Positions 33,601 to 41,336 of a DNA stretch of 52,319 nucleotides are shown one piece after another (within the stretch, counting starts at the first letter, position 1; every line of letters begins with the position of its first letter). A model generated the notes under the pieces. It was not told the origin of the DNA and did no database searches. It saw only the letters and a program-made list of their open reading frames with translations. A program made the translations under genes and the position numbers. The DNA is from Candidatus Equimonas faecalis. Its GTDB lineage: Bacteria > Bacteroidota > Bacteroidia > Bacteroidales > Bacteroidaceae. The stretch covers positions 1-52,319 of the forward strand of contig JAGHRT010000042.1 of NCBI GenBank assembly GCA_018066245.1, given 5' to 3'.

Positions 33601-33681
33601 TCGATATTCCTGGCCAGCCCCATTGCCCTTTCCGTTATCGGCAAGCGCGGCAACCGTCCCCAGGCCAACGCCGAAGCCTAA
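30661..33681 (+). CDS. secDF: Fused protein translocase subunit SecDF
   Basis: 1006 aa. The start at 30661 ([15 protein letters not shown]) was chosen because the membrane anchor follows directly; the open frame extends 40 codons upstream into the promoter. The SecD half has [14 protein letters not shown], the P1 head and [29 protein letters not shown]. The SecF half has [18 protein letters not shown] and [23 protein letters not shown]. Each half gives six membrane helices with the Asp/Arg proton path. SecDF uses proton motive force to pull proteins from SecYEG. An Ala/Glu/Lys-rich insert (about 260-306, [19 protein letters not shown]) lies in the P1 region. The gene is a single unit. Confidence 0.96.
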   Translation: [1006 protein letters not shown]

Positions 33682-33724
33682 TCCCAATGCCACAGCGCGG
33701 CATCTGCCGCAACGCACATACCCT

Positions 33725-33759
33725 CAGGAGTGCCGGACGCAACACGTCCGCCACTCCTG
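33725..33759 (+). terminator. Hairpin after secDF
   Basis: CAGGAGTG and CGGACG pair with CGTCCG and CACTCCTG around a CAACA loop, with one C-C mismatch. No clear U-tract follows; termination is likely but unproven. Confidence 0.6.
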
Positions 33760-33830
33760 CTTTCCATCCCATACGGCCCTTCCACCCGCTCCCCACAGGG
33801 GGCTTCCCTACCCCATACGGCAGTTCGCCG

Positions 33831-33892
33831 TATCATATAGAGTAGGCCAAACAAGTCCGCCGATAAGAAAAACGCCCCTATACGACAGAAAA
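33831..33892. repeat. Modular repeat array (about 3 units)
   Basis: TATAGAGTAGG, AAGTCCGCCGATAAGAAAAAC and CCCCTATACGACAGAAAAAAC follow one another at about 20-23 bp. A degenerate CCATACGGCAG unit may precede them (33813). Apart from this array, the secDF hairpin and the wza promoter, the 371-bp spacer 33682-34052 shows nothing. Confidence 0.8.
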
Positions 33893-34014
33893 AACAAGCG
33901 TTTCACGCGAAAAAAACGACACTACGCCAGTTCCCCTCCTGCCAGCACAAACTGCAAAAAACGGCAAGCCAAAATACAAAAAACCACTCCGCCATACAAA
34001 AATCCAAAACAAGA

Positions 34015-34046
34015 TTTGCTCAATCGGCCAAAAAAAAGTAACTTTG
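34015..34046 (+). promoter_or_regulatory. Promoter of the wza-wzc-PHP operon, abutting the start codon
   Basis: TTTG (34015-34018), 20 nt and TAACTTTG (34039-34046) form a perfect promoter. The ATG is at 34053, only 6 bases after the -7 box, so the transcript should have almost no leader. Confidence 0.75.
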
Positions 34047-34052
34047 CACGCT

Positions 34053-34877
34053 ATGATAAAAAATACGCTTACAAAAGTCTGCACAAGTGCCCTCATGATT
34101 ATCGCACTTGTAGGATGCAAGGCACCCTCAGACGTCGCTTATTTTCAGGACATGTACGAGGCTCAAACTGCCGCCGTTCAGGCTCAGCAGGAAATCAAGG
34201 TAAGGCCCGACGACCGCCTCACCATCATCGTCAAAAGCCGCGAATATCTGGTGGCCGAGGAGCTCAACCTCACCACCCAAGCCGCCCGTGTGGGCAGCGG
34301 AAGCACCGGCGGTCGCTCAGGCGGCTCCAATAACATGAGCTTCTACACCGTGGACAGCGCAGGCAACATCGAGATGCCCGTGCTCGGCACCATCCACGTC
34401 GCAGGCATGAACCGCAGCGAGATAGCCGCCCATGTGAAATCCAAGCTCATCGAAAACAAAATCGTGCTTGACCCCACCGTGTCCGTGGAGTACATCGACA
34501 TGACCTACAGCGTACTCGGCGAAGTCAAAAGCCCCGGCATGTTCAACTTCGACCGCGACAACCTCACCATCCTCCAGGCCATCAGTAAAGCAGGCGACCT
34601 CACCATCACCGGCGAGCGCACCCGCGTCAGCGTACTCCGCCAGGAAGGCGGCCAGCAGCACCACTACTACGTCGATCTCACCGACGCACGCAGCCTCTAC
34701 CAAAGCCCCGTCTATTATCTCCAGCAGGACGACATCGTGTACGTAGAGCCCAACGCCAAGCGTATGCGGGAGAGCCGCCCCAACGGCAACACCTTCAACA
34801 CAGCCTCCTTCTGGATCGGCATAGTCAGCATGGTCGCCTCACTCACCAGCATCGCCGTAAATCTGGCCAAGAAATAA
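34053..34877 (+). CDS. Polysaccharide export outer-membrane lipoprotein (Wza/BexD-like)
   Basis: 274 aa from the ATG at 34053. The frame also opens at a TTG at 34044, but that lies inside the promoter. Lipoprotein signal with IIALVGCKAP (lipidated Cys22). The polysaccharide export (PES) domain begins KVRPDDRLTIIVKSREYLVAEE. A SLBB-like domain follows (SVLGEVKSPGMFNFDRDNLTI, AISKAGDLTITGERTRVSVL). A C-terminal hydrophobic helix (SFWIGIVSMVASLTSIAV) probably crosses the outer membrane. It forms the exit channel for exopolysaccharide and is the first gene of a three-gene export unit. Confidence 0.92.
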   Translation: MIKNTLTKVCTSALMIIALVGCKAPSDVAYFQDMYEAQTAAVQAQQEIKVRPDDRLTIIVKSREYLVAEELNLTTQAARVGSGSTGGRSGGSNNMSFYTVDSAGNIEMPVLGTIHVAGMNRSEIAAHVKSKLIENKIVLDPTVSVEYIDMTYSVLGEVKSPGMFNFDRDNLTILQAISKAGDLTITGERTRVSVLRQEGGQQHHYYVDLTDARSLYQSPVYYLQQDDIVYVEPNAKRMRESRPNGNTFNTASFWIGIVSMVASLTSIAVNLAKK

Positions 34878-34882
34878 TCACT

Positions 34883-34892
34883 CACGCGCGTA
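34883..34892 (+). repeat. CACGCGCGTA motif before wzc
   Basis: CACGCGCGTA followed by ATATATAAAAAT ends 12 bases before the ATG at 34905, in the 27-bp gap between two operon genes. Confidence 0.6.
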
Positions 34893-34904
34893 ATATATAA
34901 AAAT

Positions 34905-37409
34905 ATGTCAGAGCAGGAAATTGCACTCCAGCAAGGCCAGCAAACCGCGCCCGTACTTCCGATGGAAGACAACGACGGCCTGAAAATCACAGAACTGCTT
35001 GCCAAATTCATCCACAACTGGAAATGGTTCGCCATCTCAGCCGCCATTTGCCTCCTCGTAGCCACGATTCACATCAAGCGCACCACGCCCATCTACACCC
35101 GCAGTGCGCAAATCCTCATCAAAGAAGAAGGCACACGCGGAGCCTACGGCGGCAACGTCGATTGGTTCTCCCAGCTCGGCGTAGGCACCGCAGCCGTAAC
35201 CGTTCAGAACGAACTCGTAGCCATACAGTCGCCCGCCACATTCGTAGAAGTGGTCGAGCGCCTCGGTCTCAACACCACCTACCAGCTTGAGCACCGCTGG
35301 CACAACGTACCCCTCTACGGCAACAACCTTCCCGTGGCCCTCTACTTCCACGACCTCGGCAAAAACGAAGTGGCCTCCCTCACGATGACACTCACCGACA
35401 AGGGCACCGTCGTATTCTCCGACTTCCAGGGACCACGCGTAGGCGACGACGACATAAAGCTGGAAGCCCACGTCGGCCAGACCATCAAGTCGCCACTGGG
35501 CCGCATCCGCATCAGCGCAGGCCCCGCCGCCACCGAACTCACCAGCCTCAGCAGCGACCGCGTCATACGCGTGCAGCACACCACCGTAGAGGCCGCTGCC
35601 AAGCGGGCCGCCGCAGGCTTGAGCGCCAGCCTCAACTCCAAGGAGAACTCCATAATCGACCTCACCTACCGCGACGCTAACACGCAGCGGGCCGAGGATA
35701 TTCTCAACGCCCTCATTCTGGCTTACAACGACGCCTGGGTAAAGGACAAGAACCAGATGACCGAGGCCACCAACGAGTTTATTATGGAGCGCCTGAAGGT
35801 GATTCAGGGCGAGCTTGAAAGCGTTGATGACGAGATAAGCACCTACAAGAGCAGCAACCTCGTAACCGATCCCACCGCCCTCGCCGGCCTTTACGTCAAT
35901 GACGCCAACGAGGCAGGCAAGCAGGCCGCCAATCTCAACAACCAGCTGAACATGGCGAAGTACGTGCGCTCCTTCCTCACGAGCGAAGCCCACAGGGACG
36001 ACCCGCTCCCCGTGAACATCGGCTTGGGCAACACCGGTATTGAGAGCCAGTTCATGCAGTACAACGAGGTGCTCCTTGAGCGCAACCGCCTGCTGGGCAG
36101 TACGGGCGCAGAGAGCAACTTGGTGAAGGACCGTAACCAGATTCTGGCGCAGCAGCGGCAGTCTATCATTTCGAGCATCGACAATCAGATCAACCTGCTG
36201 ACCACGCAGCTCTCCTCCGTGGAGCAGAACCAGCGCAAGGCCATCAGCGGCATCGCAAGCAGCCCCGAGCAGACGCGCTTCCTCGGCACGGTGTCGCGCC
36301 AGCTGAAGGTGAAGGAAGCCCTCTATATATTCCTGCTTCAGAAGCGTGAGGAAAACGAGCTTTCCCTTGCCTTCACCGCCTACAACACCCGAGTAATCGC
36401 ACCTCCCCACGGCAGCGGATCCCCTGTCAGCCCGCAGAGCCAGCGCATCCTGCTCATCGCCCTGCTCATCGCTCTGGCGGTGCCCGCCTGCATTATGTAC
36501 CTGATTGAACAGACCGATACGAAAGTGCGCGGCAAGAAGGACGTAGAGAAGCTCAGCGCACCGTTCATCGGCGAAATCCCGCTGGTGGGCAAGAAGAAGG
36601 AAGAGTTCCTGCGCCCGTGGCTTGAACGGCTGGGCATCATCAGCAAGAAGGTGGAGCAGGAGACTGCCCGCAAGATTTTGGTGAAGCCCCACAGCCGAAA
36701 CCTCATCAACGAAGCCTTCCGCGTGGTCCGCACCAACATCGACTTCATGGTGGGCGAGAAGAGCGAGGGCGGCAAGCTGATAATGGTAACCAGCGCCAAC
36801 CCCGGCTCAGGCAAGACCTTCATCAGCGGCAACCTGGCCGCGTCGTTTGCCGTCAGGGGCAAGAAGGTGCTACTCGTCGATTTCGACCTGCGCCGAGCTT
36901 CGGCCTCGCTCTATGTGCCCGCCACTAAGAAAGGCGTGAGCAGCTACCTCAGCGGCAAGGAGGCCGACTGGCGCTCACTGGTACAGCCCGTGGAAGGCCA
37001 CGACAACATGTCCGTGCTGCCCGTAGGCACGTTGCCCCCCAACCCCTCCGAGCTACTTTCCACGCCGCGCACCGCCCAATTCCTCCAGGAGCTGCGCGAA
37101 AGCTACGATATGGTGTTCATCGACTGCCCGCCGGTAGAAATCGTGGCCGACGCGGCCATCATCTCCAAGTTTATGGACCAGACAATTTTCGTAGTGCGCG
37201 TGGAACTTATGGAGCGCGACATGCTGCCCGCCATAGAGAACTACTACAAGCAGGGCAAGTTCAACGGCCTCTCCCTCCTGCTCAACGGCAGCGAGACCAC
37301 CCGCAGCCGCTACGGCTACCGCTACGGCTATGCCTACAGCTACGGCTACGGCTATGGCTACGGCAAGCACAGCAAGACGGAGAACTACTACCACGAGGAC
37401 GAGCAGTAG
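34905..37409 (+). CDS. Wzc-type polysaccharide co-polymerase with BY tyrosine kinase domain
   Basis: 834 aa. The N-terminal Wzz domain begins with a membrane helix (about 43-60) and a YTRSAQILIKEEG strand. Long coiled-coil segments (about 270-490) lead to a second helix (about 510-530). The cytoplasmic kinase has Walker A ANPGSGKTFISG (about 630), A' VLLVDFDLRRAS and Walker B DMVFIDCPPVEIVADAA. The tail is a striking Tyr cluster (RYGYRYGYAYSYGYGYGYG, then ENYYHEDEQ), the autophosphorylation site of this class. Cycling between phosphorylated and dephosphorylated states sets polymer length and export. The phosphatase gene follows 15 bp later. Confidence 0.94.
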   Translation: MSEQEIALQQGQQTAPVLPMEDNDGLKITELLAKFIHNWKWFAISAAICLLVATIHIKRTTPIYTRSAQILIKEEGTRGAYGGNVDWFSQLGVGTAAVTVQNELVAIQSPATFVEVVERLGLNTTYQLEHRWHNVPLYGNNLPVALYFHDLGKNEVASLTMTLTDKGTVVFSDFQGPRVGDDDIKLEAHVGQTIKSPLGRIRISAGPAATELTSLSSDRVIRVQHTTVEAAAKRAAAGLSASLNSKENSIIDLTYRDANTQRAEDILNALILAYNDAWVKDKNQMTEATNEFIMERLKVIQGELESVDDEISTYKSSNLVTDPTALAGLYVNDANEAGKQAANLNNQLNMAKYVRSFLTSEAHRDDPLPVNIGLGNTGIESQFMQYNEVLLERNRLLGSTGAESNLVKDRNQILAQQRQSIISSIDNQINLLTTQLSSVEQNQRKAISGIASSPEQTRFLGTVSRQLKVKEALYIFLLQKREENELSLAFTAYNTRVIAPPHGSGSPVSPQSQRILLIALLIALAVPACIMYLIEQTDTKVRGKKDVEKLSAPFIGEIPLVGKKKEEFLRPWLERLGIISKKVEQETARKILVKPHSRNLINEAFRVVRTNIDFMVGEKSEGGKLIMVTSANPGSGKTFISGNLAASFAVRGKKVLLVDFDLRRASASLYVPATKKGVSSYLSGKEADWRSLVQPVEGHDNMSVLPVGTLPPNPSELLSTPRTAQFLQELRESYDMVFIDCPPVEIVADAAIISKFMDQTIFVVRVELMERDMLPAIENYYKQGKFNGLSLLLNGSETTRSRYGYRYGYAYSYGYGYGYGKHSKTENYYHEDEQ

Positions 37410-37424
37410 TCCCATTCCGGCGCC

Positions 37425-38132
37425 ATGTGGCTCTTCAACAGCAAGACATCTTTCGCCGACAGTGGCATCCTTCGGGGTGCCACTGATTGGCATTGCCACC
37501 TCCTGCCCGGCGTGGACGACGGCATCAAGACACTCCCCGAGACCCTCGACGCGCTGGCCCGCTACGAGGAGTTGGGCATCAAGCGCGTGTGGTTCACGCC
37601 GCACATTATGGAAGACATGCCCAACCGCCCCGATGACCTGCGCCGCCTTTTCAGCAGCGTGCAGGCGGCCTATGGAGGCACGGTGGAGCTCCGGCTGGCC
37701 GCAGAGCACATGCTGGACAACCTTTTTGAAGAGCGGCTGGCCGCCAGGGAGGTGCTGCCCATCGGCGAGGAGGGCGACCTGCTGCTGGTGGAGACCTCCT
37801 ACTTCACCCCCCCCTACGACTTCTGGGGCGTGCTGGGCCGCATACAGTCGGCCGGCTACCACCCCCTGCTGGCCCACCCCGAGCGCTACCTCTACATGGA
37901 CCCCGACGACTATCGCCGCCTCCACGACATGGGCGTGCTGCTCCAGCTCAACCTCCCCTCACTCGCGGGAGCCTACGGCCCTGAATCCAAAGCACGAGCC
38001 AAGCGCCTCCTGAAGCTTGGCTACTACGCATTTAAGGGAACCGATACGCACCGAATAAGCGGCCTTATGAGAGTAGCGGGCGACAAGGGCGTAGAGAAAA
38101 GTTGCCTAAAACAAGTTGAAAACCTCCGATAG
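37425..38132 (+). CDS. PHP-type protein-tyrosine phosphatase (CpsB/YwqE-like)
   Basis: 235 aa. TDWHCHLLPGVDDG (H23, H25), FTPHIMED, LLAHPERY and FKGTDTHR supply the metal ligands of the PHP phosphatase fold. It removes phosphate from the Tyr tail of the BY-kinase encoded just upstream. It is the last gene of the operon, followed by a clear terminator. Confidence 0.93.
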   Translation: MWLFNSKTSFADSGILRGATDWHCHLLPGVDDGIKTLPETLDALARYEELGIKRVWFTPHIMEDMPNRPDDLRRLFSSVQAAYGGTVELRLAAEHMLDNLFEERLAAREVLPIGEEGDLLLVETSYFTPPYDFWGVLGRIQSAGYHPLLAHPERYLYMDPDDYRRLHDMGVLLQLNLPSLAGAYGPESKARAKRLLKLGYYAFKGTDTHRISGLMRVAGDKGVEKSCLKQVENLR

Positions 38133-38160
38133 AACAGCAAGTTACATCATAGCGACAGTG

Positions 38161-38190
38161 AAAAAGTTTCCCAAAACGGGAAACTTTTTT
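38161..38190 (+). terminator. Terminator of the polysaccharide export operon
   Basis: AAAAAGTTTCCC pairs with GGGAAACTTTTT around an AAAAC loop, ending in a run of T. A classical intrinsic terminator. Confidence 0.9.
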
Positions 38191-38221
38191 CGTTTATCCG
38201 TGATTTTTCTTGCCTTTTTAG

Positions 38222-38252
38222 TTGGCCATATCCCTACTTAGTCGTATCTTTG
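38222..38252 (+). promoter_or_regulatory. Promoter of nrdDG with long leader
   Basis: TTG (38222-38224), a spacer of about 20 nt and TATCTTTG (38245-38252). The ATG of nrdD is 244 bases downstream of the -7 box, so the transcript would have a leader of about 240 nt that contains the repeat array at 38330. Confidence 0.7.
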
Positions 38253-38329
38253 CACTCGGTTTGGGAGAAGCCGCAGGCGGACTGCGGGAAACCGCCCCGC
38301 TCCCCCGCCCCACTCCTCCATAAAACCGC

Positions 38330-38397
38330 ATATACTGTCCTATACGGCAGGAAAAATTAGTCCGCCGACAGGAAAAACCCTCTTATACGACAGTACG
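38330..38397. repeat. Modular repeat array in the nrdD leader (3 units)
   Basis: GTCCTATACGGCAGGAAAAA, TTAGTCCGCCGACAGGAAAAA and CCCTCTTATACGACAG follow at about 21-22 bp. The remainder of the 363-bp spacer 38133-38495 holds the terminator, the promoter and GC-rich sequence without a recognised riboswitch. Confidence 0.88.
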
Positions 38398-38495
38398 TAC
38401 TAATCTATATAATAAATAACAAAGCCCCAGCGGCAGCCCCCTCCGGCGGCGCGTCGCAAAGGCCCCTAACTACCCTAAACAACATAGCCCCTCCC

Positions 38496-40616
38496 ATGAG
38501 CTACGAGACTTTTCTAATCACAAAACGTGACGGGAGCACGGAAAGCTTCTCCCTCGACAAAATCAAGAGTGCCATACTGAAAGCCTTCGCCGCCGTAGGC
38601 GAACCCGTCAATGCCGAGCAGCTGGAGGCCCTCATCGGCCAGCTGCGCTTCTGCAACGGCATGAGCGTGGAAGACGTCCAGAACCAGATTGAAGTCGCCC
38701 TTATGCGCGAGCAGCACTTCAAGACGGCCAAAGCCTTCATGCTCTACCGCAAGCGCCGCGAGGAAGACCGCGAGACAGCCGACCGCCTGCGCTTCCTCAT
38801 CGACTACTGTGATGCAGCCAACGCCGCCAGCGGAAGCAAGTACGACTCCAACGCCAATGTGGAAAACAAAAACATAGCCACGCTCATCGGCGAACTGCCC
38901 AAGGGAGCCTTCCTCCGCCTGAACCGCCGCCTCATCTGCGACCGCATCCAGCAGATGTACGGCAAGGAACTGGCCGACCGCTACATGTACCTGCTCAAGC
39001 ACCACTTCATCTACAAGAACGACGAGACCTCCATCGCCCCCTACTGCGCCTCCATCACCATGTACCCCTGGTTGCTCGAAGGCACCAAGTCCATAGGCGG
39101 CAACAGTACGGCACCCACCAATCTCAAGTCGTTCTGCGGCGGCTTCGTAAACATGGTGTTCATCGTCAGCAGTATGCTGTCCGGAGCCTGCGCCACGCCC
39201 GAATTTCTCATGTACATGAGCCACTTCCTGGAGCTGGAATTTGGCGAGGACTACTACCTCCGTGCCGACGAGCAGGCCGACATCACCCTGCGCCGCCGCA
39301 CCATCGACAAGGTCATCACCGACTGCTTCGAGCAAATCGTCTATAGCATCAACCAGCCCACCGGCGCACGCAACTTCCAGTCCGTGTTCTGGAACATCTC
39401 CTACTACGACAAGTACTACTTCCAGAGCATTTTCGGCAACTTCTTTTTCCCCGACGGCACGCGCCCCCATTGGGAAGCCCTCTCCTGGCTTCAGAAGCGC
39501 TTCATGGCCTGGTTCAACAAGGAGCGCACCAAGACGGTGCTCACCTTCCCCGTCGAGACCATGGCGCTGCTGGTGGAAAACGGCGACTGCAAGGATCCTG
39601 AGTACGGCGACCTGACCGCCAAGATGTATGCCGACGGCCACAGCTTCTTCACCTACATGAGCGACAACGCCGACTCCCTCGCCTCATGCTGCCGCCTGCG
39701 CAACGAAATCCAGGACAACGGCTTCAGCTACACCCTGGGCGCCGGCGGCGTGAGCACCGGCTCCAAGAGCGTGCTCACGGTAAACCTCAACCGCTGCATC
39801 CAGCAGGCCACGCGCGAAGGCCGCTCCTACGTGGAATACCTCGGCGAAATCGTGGACATCTGCCATAAAGTACAACTTGCCTACAACGCGAACCTCATGT
39901 GGCTCAAGGAGAAAGGAATGCTTCCCCTATTCGACGCGGGCTACATCACCATAGGCCGCCAGTACCTCACCATAGGCGTAAACGGCCTCGTGGAAGCCGC
40001 CGAGAGCCTCGGCATGGACATCAGCGACAACGAGGAGTACTGCCATTTCGTGCAGAGCGTGCTGGGTATCGTGGAAAAGTACAACAAGCAATACCGCACC
40101 AAGGATGTGCTGTTCAACTGCGAGATGATTCCCGCCGAAAACGTGGGTGTGAAGCACGCCCGCTGGGACCGCGAAGACGGCTACTTCGTGCCGCGCGACT
40201 GCTACAACAGTTATTTCTACAAAGTCGAAGACCCCAACACCGACGTCATCGAAAAGTTCCGCTTGCACGGGCGTAAGTACGTGGAGCACCTCACCGGCGG
40301 CTCCGCCCTGCACTGCAATCTGGACGAGCACCTGTCCACGGGCCAGTATCGGCAGCTCCTGCGCGTGGCCGCCAAGGAAGGCACCAACTACTTCACCTTC
40401 AACATTCCCAACACCCTCTGCAACGACTGCGGCCACATAGACAAGCGCTACCTCAAGGCCTGCCCCTGCTGCCAGTCGGCCGACGTGGACTACCTCACCC
40501 GCATCATCGGCTACCTCAAGCGCGTCAGCAACTTCTCACTCGACCGCCAGAAAGAAGCCGCACGCCGCCACTACGGAGCCATCAAGCCCCAGCAGGTGGA
40601 AGCCGCACTCTCCTGA
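38496..40616 (+). CDS. nrdD: Anaerobic ribonucleoside-triphosphate reductase (class III)
   Basis: 706 aa. N-terminal ATP-cone (about 3-95, ITKRDGSTESFSLDKIKSAI) for allosteric control, a ten-stranded barrel core, a C-terminal zinc site CNDCG...CPCC (about 640-656) and the glycyl-radical loop near RIIGYLKRVSNFS (about 668-680). It reduces ribonucleotides to deoxyribonucleotides without oxygen, using a glycyl radical installed by NrdG, encoded 23 bp downstream. This shows anaerobic DNA synthesis. Confidence 0.96.
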   Translation: MSYETFLITKRDGSTESFSLDKIKSAILKAFAAVGEPVNAEQLEALIGQLRFCNGMSVEDVQNQIEVALMREQHFKTAKAFMLYRKRREEDRETADRLRFLIDYCDAANAASGSKYDSNANVENKNIATLIGELPKGAFLRLNRRLICDRIQQMYGKELADRYMYLLKHHFIYKNDETSIAPYCASITMYPWLLEGTKSIGGNSTAPTNLKSFCGGFVNMVFIVSSMLSGACATPEFLMYMSHFLELEFGEDYYLRADEQADITLRRRTIDKVITDCFEQIVYSINQPTGARNFQSVFWNISYYDKYYFQSIFGNFFFPDGTRPHWEALSWLQKRFMAWFNKERTKTVLTFPVETMALLVENGDCKDPEYGDLTAKMYADGHSFFTYMSDNADSLASCCRLRNEIQDNGFSYTLGAGGVSTGSKSVLTVNLNRCIQQATREGRSYVEYLGEIVDICHKVQLAYNANLMWLKEKGMLPLFDAGYITIGRQYLTIGVNGLVEAAESLGMDISDNEEYCHFVQSVLGIVEKYNKQYRTKDVLFNCEMIPAENVGVKHARWDREDGYFVPRDCYNSYFYKVEDPNTDVIEKFRLHGRKYVEHLTGGSALHCNLDEHLSTGQYRQLLRVAAKEGTNYFTFNIPNTLCNDCGHIDKRYLKACPCCQSADVDYLTRIIGYLKRVSNFSLDRQKEAARRHYGAIKPQQVEAALS

Positions 40617-40639
40617 ACGACCCGCCGACGCAAGCCATC

Positions 40640-41110
40640 ATGCTCAAGTACGTCAATCACGACATCGTCTTTCAGGAGTATCCCGACGAGGTAACTCTGG
40701 CCATCAACCTCAGCCTCTGTCCCAACCACTGCCCCGGATGCCACAGCGCATTCCTGGCCGACGACACGGGCGAGGAGCTCACGCTCAGCCGCCTCCTGGC
40801 CCTGGCCGATGCCTACCAGGGAGAAATCACCTGCATCGGCCTCCAGGGCGGCGACAACGACCCGCAGGCCCTCGCCGCCCTGGCCCACGGCCTGCACCGG
40901 GCCGCGCCGGAACTCCGCATAGGCTGGTACAGCGGGCGGCAAGAGCTCCCGCAGGGCCTCTCCCCCCTTCCCTTCGACTACGTCAAGCTCGGGCCCTGGC
41001 TGGAGGCCTGCGGCCCACTCGGCAGCCGCACCACCAACCAACGCTTCTACCGCATCGACCGCCGCAGCGGCCAGATGACGGACCTCACCTCCCGCTTCTG
41101 GCGCAAGTAG
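40640..41110 (+). CDS. nrdG: Anaerobic ribonucleotide reductase activating protein
   Basis: 156 aa. The radical-SAM motif CPNHCPGC (Cys27, Cys31, Cys34; C-x3-C-x2-C) binds a 4Fe-4S cluster, and GLQGGDND is the SAM-binding GGE-like segment. It creates the glycyl radical on NrdD. Confidence 0.95.
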   Translation: MLKYVNHDIVFQEYPDEVTLAINLSLCPNHCPGCHSAFLADDTGEELTLSRLLALADAYQGEITCIGLQGGDNDPQALAALAHGLHRAAPELRIGWYSGRQELPQGLSPLPFDYVKLGPWLEACGPLGSRTTNQRFYRIDRRSGQMTDLTSRFWRK

Positions 41111-41137
41111 CCCGCCGACAGGCTGCAACACCGCCAC

Positions 41138-41232
41138 ACACGGCAGTCCTATCCTATAGGGTGGCTTTTCCCATCCTATAGGATAATTTTTCCTACCCTA
41201 TACGGCAGGACCGCCTACCCTATACGACAGAT
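41138..41232. repeat. 22-bp modular repeat array (4-5 units)
   Basis: CTATA begins at 41154, 41176, 41198 and 41220, an exact 22-bp period. Cores run CTATAGGGT, CTATAGGAT, CTATACGGC and CTATACGAC. A CCGCCGACAG fragment at 41112 may be a fifth, displaced unit. It lies between nrdG and the AlkD-like gene. Confidence 0.92.
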
Positions 41233-41336
41233 TCCTCTCTCCGAGGCTCAGAATAAACGGACACTTGGCTAATTCGCGCAAAAAGCACGCCGGTTCCACG
41301 CCGGGGCAGCGTCCGGGCAATCAGAATACAGTACTC

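Noticed and set aside
35037-36692. 551-aa frame antisense to wzc
   Set aside because: Shadow of the BY-kinase gene with no recognisable domain.
38253-38495. nrdD leader considered as a cobalamin or other riboswitch
   Set aside because: No conserved riboswitch box could be recognised, and class III reductases do not need B12.
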